Source: Pacificoceanicola sp049803835
GTDB taxonomy: Bacteria > Pseudomonadota > Alphaproteobacteria > Rhodobacterales > Rhodobacteraceae
NCBI RefSeq assembly: GCF_049803835.1
Contig: NZ_JBNAGK010000008.1
Coordinates: 124,001 to 188,000 of the forward strand
Reading direction: 5' to 3'
DNA length: 64,000 bases
Shown here: positions 26,315-34,994 of the stretch, piece by piece
Numbering within the stretch: the stretch's first letter is position 1
Layout: every line of letters starts with the position of its first letter
Position numbers and translations under genes: made by a program
The notes under the pieces: generated by a model
Databases searched by the model: none
Told to the model about the DNA's origin: nothing
Seen by the model: the letters and a program-made list of their open reading frames with translations, nothing else

Positions 26315-26797
26315 ATGGCCTCCCCGATCCGCCCCACCGATGACGAGGCGCGCGCCCTGGCGCGGGACCTGATGACCACTGCCCGTTTCGGCGCGCTGGC
26401 AGTGCTTGACCCATCGACAGGCGCCCCCTTGGTCAGCCGCATCGCCGTGGTGCCGGGGCCGGATGGCCTGCCGCTGGCGCTGGTGTCCGATCTGGCCAGC
26501 CACACGCAGGCGCTCAAGGCCAATCCGCTCTGTTCGCTCATGGTTGGGGAGCCAAAGGCCAAGGGCGATCCGCTGACCCACCCGCGCCTGAGCCTTCAGG
26601 GAACCGCGCGGTTCATCCACCACGGCGACCCGGACCATGCCGCCCTTGCAACGCACTACCTGGTGAGACAGCCGAAAGCGAAACTCTACATCGGCTTCGC
26701 GGACTTCGCCCTGATGCGCATCGACCCAAACGGGGCCTTCCTGATTGGCGGCTTCGGCAAGGCGTTTCACCTCACCCCGGACGACCTCAAACACTAG
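26315..26797 (+). CDS. HugZ-like pyridoxamine 5'-phosphate oxidase-fold protein
   Basis: 160 aa split-barrel protein: ARFGALAVLDPSTGAPLVSRIAVVP, SHTQALKANPLCSLMVGEP and YIGFADFALMRIDPNGAFLIGGFGKAF fit the HugZ/HutZ subgroup of flavin/heme-binding PNPOx-like proteins. HugZ proteins degrade heme for iron, but a heme-degrading role is not shown here and no heme transporter is adjacent. Starts 20 bases after the exported protein gene and may be co-transcribed with it. Confidence 0.78.
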   Translation: MASPIRPTDDEARALARDLMTTARFGALAVLDPSTGAPLVSRIAVVPGPDGLPLALVSDLASHTQALKANPLCSLMVGEPKAKGDPLTHPRLSLQGTARFIHHGDPDHAALATHYLVRQPKAKLYIGFADFALMRIDPNGAFLIGGFGKAFHLTPDDLKH

Positions 26798-26828
26798 GAC
26801 CGGACCCGCGCAAGGCAGGCCCGGCCCG

Positions 26829-26869
26829 GACCGGCACACGGCCGGTCTAAATCCCGCCAACGCGGGTTT
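26829..26869. terminator. hairpins between convergent genes
   Basis: GACCGG (26829-26834)/CCGGTC (26842-26847) and CCCGC (26853-26857)/GCGGG (26862-26866) with flanking A and T tracts separate the HugZ-like gene from the end of the beta-helix gene. Likely a two-way terminator. Confidence 0.5.
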
Positions 26870-29159
26870 ACTTGTCCATGCGCACCCGCAGGGTGACGTC
26901 TCCCATCATCGGCACCGGCCAGAGCACATGGACCTTGTCCTTCTTCGTGCCCTGCTCACCCGCCGCATAAGGGTTATGGAACTGCGAGACGTTGTTGGCA
27001 TCACGCGGGCGCGAGCGCACCACGAGGCTCTCGATCTCCATCGCCTGCCCGCCGAACGGCAGCCGGTCGTCCGTGTCCACTTCCCAGACCTGCGCATGGC
27101 TGTTCTGGCCGTGGGTCACCAGCAGCGGGTTCTCCGCGCCCTTGGTCACGTTGTGATAGGTGTTGCCGGTGAAATAGACGTTCTTCATGTTGCCGAGGTT
27201 GAGGTTGGCAAAGGAGGTATCCACCCGCTCCACGCGGTCGATATAGGCGTTCACGCAGCGGAAGGTGTTGCCCGAGACGTTCAACCCATTGATGTAGTGG
27301 CCGGTGCCGTAGGGCTTGACCACGATGGACGAGAACCACGAGGCGACTTCCGACGACAGCATGATGTTGTTGGTGATCGACAGCCCCGCGAACCCGAACC
27401 CGCCGGAGAAATCCGGCTCCGGCTCGCGCTCGTTGGTCCACTCGATGAAGCAATTGTCGATGTAATTGCCGGTGATCTGGCAGTTGCAGGCGCGGATCGC
27501 GATGACGATGCCGGCGGTGCGGATGCCGTTGGGGTTCGGGTCTCCCTGGAAGAAGTGGTTCCCCGAAATCACCGAATGCGCGCCGCTGATGACCGCGAAA
27601 TGGCGGAACTGCGAGGCGCGGCAATTGCGGATCTTCACGTCGTTGGCGTTGGTGTTGATCGCGACGGACTGGCGGTTCTGTGCCCAGATGTCACCTTCGT
27701 TCGAGATGAACTGGCAATGGTCGATCAGCATCCCCTGGCAGCCGTCGCCGGGCGAGGTGATGCCCCGATTCAGCGGACGGTTGAACACGCAGTTGCGGAT
27801 GACGTTGATCGTGCCGAGCGGCGCGAGCAGGATGCCGGAGGCGCGCTCGTTGCACTGGAACTCGACGCCCTCGATCTCGAACACGTTGATCCGGTCGAAG
27901 CCGCTGAAATCCAGAATGTACTTGTAGCGGGTGAACGTGTAGGTCTGCGTGCCCACCGCATCCGAGAGCGGCTGCGACAGGGTCACTTCCTGCGCCCCGA
28001 TATTGACCGCCTTGACATAGATCTCGCGGCCCACACCGGCGCCGGTCACATGGCTGCCGACCTGCACATTGGCGATGTTGTTGACGTTGGTCAGTTTCCA
28101 CTGGTTGTTCGCCGAATAGGTCGCCGTGCTGGTCACCGTCTGGGTGTTCCAGGCAGTGCTGTCCTCCGCACGCAGCTGGCCGTTGCGGATCACCCGGCGC
28201 TGCGCGTAGGTGTCGCGGTTCGGCACGGCGGCATGCACGTCGATCGGTCCGTTGATCGAGATGCGCCGCCCGCCCAGGTCCAGGCTCTCGTGATCGGCGT
28301 TGTTCATCAGCGACTGGATCGCCTTCTTCAGCGCCAGTTCCTCATCCCCGCCAAAGGCGTCGATATAGGTCGGCAGCTCGAAATCCTTGGTCAGAGACAG
28401 GATCGCATCGGTCGGCATGCTGACCTTGCCTTCGAACTCGATGCGGTTGTTGATCTCGACCGACTGGTTCAGTCGGTACGTGCCCGCCGGAACGAAGATC
28501 TTGCGCCCGTCCGCATCCGCATCCGCCGCCTCGAAAGCCGCGCTGTCGTCGGTCACGCCATTGCCGACCGCACCGTAGTCACGCACGTCCACGACATTGA
28601 TCATGTCGCGCAGGAAGGCCTCGGTGATGTCCTCGATCACGATGTCGTCGATGCGGAAGACGCCGCCGCTGGCGCCGGTCAGGTCGATACCGAAATGGCC
28701 ATAGGTCGCGGTCGGCCCCCAGGCCATGTCCACACCGCCCCGCACGCCGGTCCCGACGATGGCGGTCGCGGTGACGACCTCGCCGTAGGTGGTCAGCGGA
28801 GTGATCGGGCCGGTGGTCGTGACGCCGCTCACCATGGACTCGCTGGCATTGCCCGGCCAGCCCGCGATCCGCACGTTGGCCAGCGATCCGGCAATGGCCT
28901 TGATCCGGACCGTGATCCGCAGGTAGCAGCCGGGATAGATCGGCGTCTGCCCCATGTACCGCAGCTTCTGCGTCGTGTCGGTTTTCTGGATCTCGAGGCA
29001 CCCGGCAAAGTCCGCATCGGCGGGCACGAAGGCGGCAGTCGGCAGGTTGTTGTACGTCGCCGATCCCGGGGTGCCGTCCCCGCGCGAGAATTGTGCAAGA
29101 TTGCCTGCGGCAAACGCCGGGGGCATGAAGACGATACCGTCGGTGATCGCTTTGTTCAT
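26868..29159 (-). CDS. large right-handed beta-helix protein (glycosyl hydrolase 28-related/pectate lyase-like), spike candidate
   Basis: 763 aa. A carbohydrate-binding-like jelly-roll region (about 1-190) is followed by the junction VVDVRDYGAVGNGVTDDSAAFEAA, the standard start of GH28-related beta-helix domains in tailspikes and polysaccharide lyases. A long parallel helix then shows repeats rich in Asn and Gly (RNCVFNRP, IDHCQFISN, ISGNHFFQG, ITGNYIDN, ITNNIMLS, VSGNTFRC, FTGNTYHN). No signal peptide or membrane segment. The family includes phage tailspikes, gene-transfer-agent spikes and surface polysaccharide enzymes. No phage genes flank it. Catalytic residues cannot be assigned. Confidence 0.75.
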   Translation of the reverse strand: MNKAITDGIVFMPPAFAAGNLAQFSRGDGTPGSATYNNLPTAAFVPADADFAGCLEIQKTDTTQKLRYMGQTPIYPGCYLRITVRIKAIAGSLANVRIAGWPGNASESMVSGVTTTGPITPLTTYGEVVTATAIVGTGVRGGVDMAWGPTATYGHFGIDLTGASGGVFRIDDIVIEDITEAFLRDMINVVDVRDYGAVGNGVTDDSAAFEAADADADGRKIFVPAGTYRLNQSVEINNRIEFEGKVSMPTDAILSLTKDFELPTYIDAFGGDEELALKKAIQSLMNNADHESLDLGGRRISINGPIDVHAAVPNRDTYAQRRVIRNGQLRAEDSTAWNTQTVTSTATYSANNQWKLTNVNNIANVQVGSHVTGAGVGREIYVKAVNIGAQEVTLSQPLSDAVGTQTYTFTRYKYILDFSGFDRINVFEIEGVEFQCNERASGILLAPLGTINVIRNCVFNRPLNRGITSPGDGCQGMLIDHCQFISNEGDIWAQNRQSVAINTNANDVKIRNCRASQFRHFAVISGAHSVISGNHFFQGDPNPNGIRTAGIVIAIRACNCQITGNYIDNCFIEWTNEREPEPDFSGGFGFAGLSITNNIMLSSEVASWFSSIVVKPYGTGHYINGLNVSGNTFRCVNAYIDRVERVDTSFANLNLGNMKNVYFTGNTYHNVTKGAENPLLVTHGQNSHAQVWEVDTDDRLPFGGQAMEIESLVVRSRPRDANNVSQFHNPYAAGEQGTKKDKVHVLWPVPMMGDVTLRVRMDK

Positions 29160-29241
29160 CGGAGTCCCTTTCCACGCGAGAGGCCACGCTGCCTCGGTCG
29201 GAAAGAGAAATACTTATCGTGAAGTTAACGCCCCTTTGCAC

Positions 29242-29253
29242 CACCGTACGGTG
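29242..29253. promoter_or_regulatory. palindrome CACCGTACGGTG
   Basis: Perfect 12-bp palindrome 83-94 bases upstream of the minus-strand beta-helix gene, a plausible operator. The regulator is unknown. Confidence 0.35.
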
Positions 29254-29265
29254 CCCGCTGCAAGA

Positions 29266-29347
29266 GCCCCGACTTTTGCAGCGAGGGGGCGGAGTCGATT
29301 TTTCGCGCCGGGAGAAAGTCAACGCTCACTGCCTCAAGAGTCGGGGC
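29266..29347. repeat. 13-bp inverted repeat flanking 56 bp
   Basis: GCCCCGACTTTTG (29266-29278) and CAAGAGTCGGGGC (29335-29347) are inverted copies with one mismatch. They lie between the DUF4864 and beta-helix genes, both minus strand. Confidence 0.5.
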
Positions 29348-29355
29348 GCCACGCA

Positions 29356-29377
29356 GTCCCGGCCTTCGCGCCGGGAC
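29356..29377 (-). terminator. hairpin downstream of DUF4864 gene
   Basis: GTCCCGGC / GCCGGGAC, 8-bp perfect stem with a 6-base loop, ten bases past the DUF4864 stop. No T-run, so termination is only likely. Confidence 0.45.
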
Positions 29378-29386
29378 CTCACATCC

Positions 29387-29803
29387 TCATGCGCTCACCT
29401 CCGGAGCCTCCAGAATCTGGACCCCGTCGATCCGCCAGCCGCCGTCATACTCGCCCATCCGGTAGTCGAGCACATGCGTGCGACCCTCCGCATCGACCAC
29501 GAAGACCTTCTGCCACAGCGCCCCGCCGATCTCGCGCAACTCGCCGAACCGCAGGTCTTCCGGCCGGTACACCATCGGATAGCCATTGCGCACCATCGCG
29601 CCGAAATTCTCCGGCGTGCCGAACATGCGCTGGATACCCGGCCCGGCAAAGGTGAAGGCGGTCCCGAAATCGTCCGTCAGAAAGGCATCGACCTGGCTGC
29701 GGATCGTCCCCTCGATGGCGCTGCCCGGGGCCATCCCGTCTTGCGCCTGCACCGCCCCGGCCAACATCGCCGCGAGCGCCACACCCTTCAGTAGCCTGAG
29801 CAT
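29387..29803 (-). CDS. DUF4864 domain exported protein
   Basis: 138 aa with a signal peptide (RLLKGVALAAMLAGAVQA-QDG). The rest matches the DUF4864 pattern: IRSQVDAFLTDDFGTAFTFAGPGIQRMFG and a C-terminal YDGGWRIDGVQI strand, a cystatin/NTF2-like small fold. Function unknown, predicted periplasmic. Stands alone and divergent from the ImmA/IrrE-like gene. Confidence 0.8.
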   Translation of the reverse strand: MLRLLKGVALAAMLAGAVQAQDGMAPGSAIEGTIRSQVDAFLTDDFGTAFTFAGPGIQRMFGTPENFGAMVRNGYPMVYRPEDLRFGELREIGGALWQKVFVVDAEGRTHVLDYRMGEYDGGWRIDGVQILEAPEVSA

Positions 29804-29966
29804 TTCACACCTCCCGAAAGCCGCTCTCTCCCTGACTAGATAGAACGCCGCGCATTCGGGTCAAAAGCGACGGATTTGTTTGGCGGTCTGTAAAGCCTTC
29901 GGGTGTAAAAGCACGAAAGCCGTGCACACAGCCCAGCTGCAGATACCCATTCAAGAGGACCATTAC

Positions 29967-30650
29967 ATGCCAAGGGCCTACCCAAGATACCCCTATATCG
30001 AACCGATTGCCGCCGACATGACGGAGGAGGAAATCGTTCAGACGATCGACGACATGATGTCACAGAACCCGGGCCTTACCCTCCGCGACGGCGGTCCATT
30101 GGACAAGCTCTGCCGCGCTCTGAACGTCGACGTGGAATATTCGGAAAGTCCGAACGAAATTCTTCTCGACGTGCCGCTGGACCGGCACCCGGTGATCTGG
30201 CTGCCGAAACTGGGCAAGACCCGGCAGGACCGGATGACCCTCGCCACCGGCCTCGGCCACTGGCTGCTGCACATTCCGAAAACGCGGGAGCTGCATCCCG
30301 GCGTCGGTATTCAGGCGCTCTATCACCCCACCGATGGCAAGGCCCTGCGGGAGGCGCGAATCTTCGCTTTCGACCTGCTGATGCCCGCCGACACGTTCAA
30401 GACCCTCTGGTACGACGGCAAAGCACAGCTTGTGGCCGAAACGCTCAACGTGCCCACCCAGGCGGTCTATGACCGGGCGAAATGGCTGGACCTGACGAAG
30501 GCGGCGGAAACCATGCCGCAGCGCCGCGCGGACGACCACGACCCGTTCAAGGTTGCCGCCGCCAAGGCCGAGGTCGAAGCCGCAAAACCCAAGGCGGAGG
30601 TGCCGCCGGTCCCATCCTTCGGAGGCTACGCGCGTCGCATCGGTTCCTGA
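29967..30650 (+). CDS. ImmA/IrrE-like protein lacking the HExxH zinc site
   Basis: 227 aa from the ATG at 29967 (CAAGAGGACC upstream). The core TLATGLGHWLLH and EARIFAFDLLMPADTF aligns with the ImmA/IrrE metallopeptidase core (TLAHELGHxLLH ... EANxFAAxLLMP). The first His and the catalytic Glu of HExxH are Thr and Gly here; the second His and the downstream Glu remain. It is therefore probably not an active protease. The C-terminal 40 residues are a Lys/Ala/Pro-rich tail. Related proteins control phage repressors or stress regulons by proteolysis; this one may bind instead. Confidence 0.65.
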   Translation: MPRAYPRYPYIEPIAADMTEEEIVQTIDDMMSQNPGLTLRDGGPLDKLCRALNVDVEYSESPNEILLDVPLDRHPVIWLPKLGKTRQDRMTLATGLGHWLLHIPKTRELHPGVGIQALYHPTDGKALREARIFAFDLLMPADTFKTLWYDGKAQLVAETLNVPTQAVYDRAKWLDLTKAAETMPQRRADDHDPFKVAAAKAEVEAAKPKAEVPPVPSFGGYARRIGS

Positions 30651-30654
30651 CCGA

Positions 30655-32241
30655 TCAGCCGAGCTTGCCCGCCAGGCCATCTGCGATCAGCGCCACGGTT
30701 TCGTCGACGCCATAAAGCGCGATGAAGCCGCCGAACCGCGGTCCCTGGCTCTGGCCGAGCAGCACCTCGTAGAGCGCCTTGAACCAGTCGCGCAGCGGCT
30801 CGAACCCGTGTTCCTTGCCAACAGCAAACACGAGGCTCTGCAGCGATTCGTCGTCGGTCGCCCCGTCCCAGGCCCGCAGCCGCGCCGCGAGGTCTTCCAT
30901 CGCCGCCCGCTCCGCGTCGGTCGGCGCGCGGAAGGTCTTCGTCGGCTTGACGAAATCCTCGTAGTACTTGACCGCATACCCCGCCGCCGCATCGAGGTCC
31001 GGATGCGTCTCGGGCGAGGCATCCGGCGCGTAGCGTCGGATGAAGCCCCACATCGCCTCCTTGTCGTGCGCCCCCGCCGCGCTGGCGAGGTTGAGCAGCA
31101 TGGAGAACGGCACCACCATCCGGCTCTCCGGCACAGCGCCGTTGTGGATATGGTAGACCGGGTTGTTCAACTGCGCCGTCACATCCTGATCCGGATACGC
31201 CCGAAGCTGCTGGTGATACTCGTCCATCGCCTTTGGAATGACGTCGAAATACAGCCGCTTCGCCGTTTTCGGCTTTTGGTACATGAAATACGACAGCGAC
31301 TCCGTAGAGGCGTAAGTCAGCCATTCGTCGATGGAAATCCCGTTGCCGGAGGACTTGGAAATCTTCTGGCCCTGGTCGTCGAGGAACAATTCATAGGTGA
31401 AATGCTCCGGCGCCTTCTGTCCCAGCACCCGGCAAATGCCGTCATAGATCGGCGTGTTGGTCGAATGGTCCTTGCCGTACATCTCGAAGTCGACACCCAG
31501 TGCCGCCCAACGGGCTCCGAAATCCGGCTTCCACTGCAGCTTCACGTTGCCGCCGGTCACCGGCAGGGTCCATTCCTTTCCGGTCTCGTCGTCGAAGGTG
31601 ATCTCACCCTTCGCTGCATCCACATGCTTCATGGGCACATAAAGCACCCGGCCCGTCTCCGGATGGATCGGCAGGAAGATCGAATAGGTCTGCCGCCGCT
31701 CTTCGCGCAGCGATTTCAACATGATGGCCATGACGTCATCATAGCGTTCCGCCGCTCGCAGAAGCACGTCATCGAACTGTCCGCTGCGGTAGAATTCGGT
31801 CGCCGAGTAGAACTCGTATTCGAAGCCGAACGTGTCGAGGAAGCGGCGCAGCATGGCGTTGTTGTGGTGGCCAAAGCTCTCATGCGTGCCGAACGGATCG
31901 GGCACGGAGGTCAGCGGCTTTTGCAGATGCTCGCGCAGCATCTCCTGCTGCGGGACATTGCCCGGCACCTTCCGCATCCCGTCGAGATCGTCAGAAAAGC
32001 AGATCAGCCGCGTCGGAATGTCCGAGATTGCCTCGAAGGCTCGGCGGATCATGGTCGTCCGCAGCACCTCTCCGAAGGTGCCGATATGCGGCAGGCCGGA
32101 CGGCCCGTAGCCCGTTTCGAACAGCACATATCCCTTCTCCGGCGGCGTCTTCTCGTAGCGTTTCAGAATCCGGCGGGCTTCCTCGAAGGGCCACGCTTTC
32201 GAGTTCATCGCAGCTTCGCGAATCTCGGACATCTGAAACAC
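30655..32241 (-). CDS. lysS: lysyl-tRNA synthetase, class I
   Basis: 528 aa. Class I signatures: HIGH-like GPSGLPHIGTFGE near residue 50 and KMSKS-like KISKSSGNG near residue 285. This is the archaeal-type LysRS-I used by many alphaproteobacteria in place of class II LysS. It charges tRNA-Lys in the cytoplasm. It converges with the ImmA/IrrE-like gene with only 4 bases between stops. No second lysS in the window. Confidence 0.95.
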   Translation of the reverse strand: MFQMSEIREAAMNSKAWPFEEARRILKRYEKTPPEKGYVLFETGYGPSGLPHIGTFGEVLRTTMIRRAFEAISDIPTRLICFSDDLDGMRKVPGNVPQQEMLREHLQKPLTSVPDPFGTHESFGHHNNAMLRRFLDTFGFEYEFYSATEFYRSGQFDDVLLRAAERYDDVMAIMLKSLREERRQTYSIFLPIHPETGRVLYVPMKHVDAAKGEITFDDETGKEWTLPVTGGNVKLQWKPDFGARWAALGVDFEMYGKDHSTNTPIYDGICRVLGQKAPEHFTYELFLDDQGQKISKSSGNGISIDEWLTYASTESLSYFMYQKPKTAKRLYFDVIPKAMDEYHQQLRAYPDQDVTAQLNNPVYHIHNGAVPESRMVVPFSMLLNLASAAGAHDKEAMWGFIRRYAPDASPETHPDLDAAAGYAVKYYEDFVKPTKTFRAPTDAERAAMEDLAARLRAWDGATDDESLQSLVFAVGKEHGFEPLRDWFKALYEVLLGQSQGPRFGGFIALYGVDETVALIADGLAGKLG

Positions 32242-32336
32242 TCCAGTTGGGATATCGAGTGCGCTTCCTATTGCCCCGGGGCCATGACGTCAATAAATTG
32301 CGCCGCAACGCCGCATTCGCCCTGAAAGGCCAAGCC

Positions 32337-32759
32337 ATGACCGACATTTCGCATCCGCTCAGCCCGCAGGACAGCCTCGTGGCCCTGATGATCGCCGTCT
32401 CCGCGTCTGACGAGAACGTGCGCACCGCCGAGCTGGTCAAGATCGAGAGCGCGGTCGACAACCTGCCGATCTTCGGCGACTACGATGCCGACCGGGTCAG
32501 CGACATGGCCCGCCTCGTCTTCGACCTGTTCGAACAGGAGGACGGCCTCGACGCGCTTTTCGGCCTGATCCGCGACAACCTGCCCGAACGGCTGTTCGAG
32601 ACCGCCTATGCCCTGGCCTGCGACGTCGCCGCCGCCGATGGCACCCTGCGCGAGGCCGAGTTGCGCCTGCTCGAAGAGATCCGCTACGAGCTCAACATCG
32701 ACCGCCTGCACGCCGCCGCCATCGAACGCGGGGCGCGGGCCCGGCACCTGCCCGGGTGA
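32337..32759 (+). CDS. TerB-family (tellurite resistance-like) protein
   Basis: 140 aa all-helical protein from the ATG at 32337. DSLVALMIAVSASDENVRTAELVKIES and ALACDVAAADGTLREAELRLLEEI show the duplicated acidic helical motif (A-D/E-x-x-x-E) of TerB/DjlA-like domains. The wider family is linked to membrane-associated stress functions; tellurite resistance itself is not implied. Divergent from lysS. Confidence 0.8.
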   Translation: MTDISHPLSPQDSLVALMIAVSASDENVRTAELVKIESAVDNLPIFGDYDADRVSDMARLVFDLFEQEDGLDALFGLIRDNLPERLFETAYALACDVAAADGTLREAELRLLEEIRYELNIDRLHAAAIERGARARHLPG

Positions 32760-32870
32760 TCGCGAAACAATCCGGCAATTCGAAACGCATCTGTGTCAAA
32801 CCCGAGGCAAAAAATGTCCGGCGGGTCAGGATTCCCTGACTGACCGGTAACCCCCGGTATTGTAAGCTGT

Positions 32871-32898
32871 TTGAACATTTTCAGGGTCGGGATAATCC
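32871..32898 (+). promoter_or_regulatory. candidate promoter of L,D-transpeptidase gene
   Basis: TTGAAC (32871-32876) and TAATCC (32893-32898), 16-base spacing, 23 bases before the ATG. Reasonable sigma70-like match in an AT-richer stretch. Confidence 0.4.
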
Positions 32899-32920
32899 GC
32901 ATTTCGTTTCGGGGGTCACC

Positions 32921-33349
32921 ATGAACAGAAAGACACTCACCATCCTCGGCATCCTCCTGCTGAGCCTCATGCCAATCATGGGCGCCGCCGCGCCGCTGGT
33001 GGCCAAGGTCGACATATCCGCGCAGACCATGACCGTGGTCTACAATGGCGAGGTCGCCTACCGTTGGCCGGTTTCCACCGCGCGCCAGGGAAAGTACACG
33101 CCGCGCGGCACCTGGTCGGCAAAGTGGCTGTCGAAGTACCACAAGTCCAGCTTGTACAACAACGCGCCGATGCCCTACGCCATCTTCTTCAACGGCAATT
33201 ACGCGATCCACGGCACCAACCAGATCAGCCGCCTTGGCCGTCCGGCCTCCGCCGGCTGTGTGCGCCTGCATCCGGATCACGCCGCCCGCCTGTTCGAGCT
33301 GACCCAACTCGTCGGCAAGCAGAACATGCGCGTCGTGATCCAGAACTGA
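32921..33349 (+). CDS. L,D-transpeptidase (YkuD) family protein
   Basis: 142 aa with a signal peptide (TLTILGILLLSLMPIMGAAA). Only a YkuD domain follows, with His97 in YAIHGTN and catalytic Cys113 in SAGCVRL, the H-x16-(S/T)-x-G-C-x-R pattern. Predicted periplasmic enzyme for peptidoglycan 3-3 crosslinks or lipoprotein attachment. Next to a DacB-type enzyme on the opposite strand, both acting on cell wall. Confidence 0.88.
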   Translation: MNRKTLTILGILLLSLMPIMGAAAPLVAKVDISAQTMTVVYNGEVAYRWPVSTARQGKYTPRGTWSAKWLSKYHKSSLYNNAPMPYAIFFNGNYAIHGTNQISRLGRPASAGCVRLHPDHAARLFELTQLVGKQNMRVVIQN

Positions 33350-33377
33350 CGCCACGGCGCACCGTCCATCCGTCACC

Positions 33378-33401
33378 ATGACCGCCAGACCGGGCGGTCA
33401 T
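33378..33401. terminator. hairpin between convergent cell-wall genes
   Basis: ATGACCGCC (33378-33386) / GGCGGTCAT (33393-33401), perfect 9-bp stem with 6-base loop, overlapping the dacB stop. Probably ends transcription from both sides. Confidence 0.55.
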
Positions 33402-34903
33402 GCGCCGTACAGCACGCTCCAGCGTTCGATCAGCCCCTGCTGCAGGGATTTCGCCCGTGCGTTCCAGGCGGCGCCGCCGGGCGGACGTTCGCGCTCGTCC
33501 CGGCTCAGCTTGGCCCGTTCCGCCTCGTTGGAGGCGAAGATAGCGAACACCAGCTCGGTACCGTCGGGCAGGTCCACATAGCCGGCCAGACCACTGACGA
33601 AGTTCAGGGTTCCGGTCTTGGCATGCACCTCGACCGGGTGATCCGGCATAGGCCTGCGCTGTTCGTCTCGGAAATGGAACGGCTTCATCAGCGCCTTGAG
33701 ACCGCTGGTCTCGCGCAGATGGCCCAGGGCGGCCCGCATGTCCGGTGCGCTGATCCGGCTGTCCTCGCCGAGGCCCGAGTGATCGACGAAGGCCATCGAG
33801 GTCAGCCCGAAGCGCTCCCTGGCCCAGGCATTCATCGCCGCCGCCGACTCGCGCAGATCCTTCGGCTGCGTCCCGGTCCGCTTGATCGTTGAGGCGAGGC
33901 CGACGGTCTCGGCGGTCAGATTGGTGGACCATTTCAGCATCTCGCGCAGGATGATCCGCAGCGGCGCGCTCTCGTGGCTGGCCACGGTCTCGCCCTCCGG
34001 CAGATCCCGCAAGATTTCGGGCGTTTTCAGCACGATACCGTGGGATCGGGCAAAGGTCTGGAAGACCTCGCCGGCATAGAGTTCCGGCTTGCGCACTGGC
34101 AGCCACCGCGCCCCGCCGTCGCCCAGAGCGCCCTTTGCCACGGTCCATTCGTCGCGCCCGCCGGTGTCGGCGTAGGTGTAGACCGGAAGGCTGCGCGCCT
34201 CGACGGCCATCCGCGCGAATTGCACCGCCGGGCGGTGCGCCTCGCTGCGGCCCTCCATGGTCACGGTGTATGTGCCACCGGACCGGCGCCACTCGAAATG
34301 CACGCGGTTGTAGTTGAGGTTCAGCCCGGACACCGCCGGGCTGTAGCTTACGTGATCCGGCTGCCCGGTGTCGATGGTCCGCACATCCGGCAGCGCACCG
34401 CCCCAGACCTTGAAAGCGCCCTTGACCTCGCGGATGCCCGCCGCCTTCAGGTCCGCCGCCAGCGCCGCCAGCCCGTCGGTGTCCAGATCGGGATCGCCGC
34501 CACCGGCGAGGACAAGATCGCCCGCGATCACCCCGTCGCTGATCCCGCCGGTCGCGATCAGCCGCGTAACGAAATGATGGCCCGGGCCCAGGGTTTCCAG
34601 CGCATAAGCCGCTGTCAGCGCCTTGGCCACGCTGGCGGGCGGCTGCCCGAGCGTGGCATTGTACTCTTCCAGCACATGCCCGGTCTTCACGTCGGCCACG
34701 CTGAAGGCCACGTCGCCGCCCAGTTTCGCCTGCCTGATCAGCGCCTCGGCGGGAGTCTGGATCTGCTTGAGGAAGTCGGTGCCGCGGGCAATCGGGCGAA
34801 GCGAGCGCTCGGGCGGATTGGCCAACACTGGCCCCGCCGCCAGGACCACGCTCGAAGTCAGGGCAGCCCGCAGGAATCCGCGTCTGGAAATCTCTTTCGT
34901 CAT
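33398..34903 (-). CDS. dacB: D-alanyl-D-alanine carboxypeptidase/endopeptidase (PBP4, S13), Tat-exported
   Basis: 501 aa. N-terminus SRRGFLRAALTSSVVLAAG is a twin-arginine signal, unusual among PBP4 proteins. Penicillin-binding motifs: SxxK at Ser91-Lys94 (ASVAK), a probable SxN in WSTNLTAETVG, and KTG in HAKTGTLNFVSG. Trims or cleaves peptidoglycan stem peptides in the periplasm. Length is normal for the family with its inserted domains. Confidence 0.9.
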   Translation of the reverse strand: MTKEISRRGFLRAALTSSVVLAAGPVLANPPERSLRPIARGTDFLKQIQTPAEALIRQAKLGGDVAFSVADVKTGHVLEEYNATLGQPPASVAKALTAAYALETLGPGHHFVTRLIATGGISDGVIAGDLVLAGGGDPDLDTDGLAALAADLKAAGIREVKGAFKVWGGALPDVRTIDTGQPDHVSYSPAVSGLNLNYNRVHFEWRRSGGTYTVTMEGRSEAHRPAVQFARMAVEARSLPVYTYADTGGRDEWTVAKGALGDGGARWLPVRKPELYAGEVFQTFARSHGIVLKTPEILRDLPEGETVASHESAPLRIILREMLKWSTNLTAETVGLASTIKRTGTQPKDLRESAAAMNAWARERFGLTSMAFVDHSGLGEDSRISAPDMRAALGHLRETSGLKALMKPFHFRDEQRRPMPDHPVEVHAKTGTLNFVSGLAGYVDLPDGTELVFAIFASNEAERAKLSRDERERPPGGAAWNARAKSLQQGLIERWSVLYGA

Positions 34904-34994
34904 GCCGCGATCTAATCGGAAGGCAGCAGGGGTCGCAAGGCCCTGAACCCGGGCCGGTGATCACATTTTGACGCCCGCGCAGCGCGTCTGGCGC

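Noticed and set aside
26868..29159. prophage remnant around the beta-helix gene
   Set aside because: No integrase, terminase, capsid, tail or lysis genes on either side; a single spike-like gene does not make a prophage.
30655..32241. lysS as laterally transferred from archaea
   Set aside because: Class I LysRS is common and native in Alphaproteobacteria, and base composition matches the neighbours.
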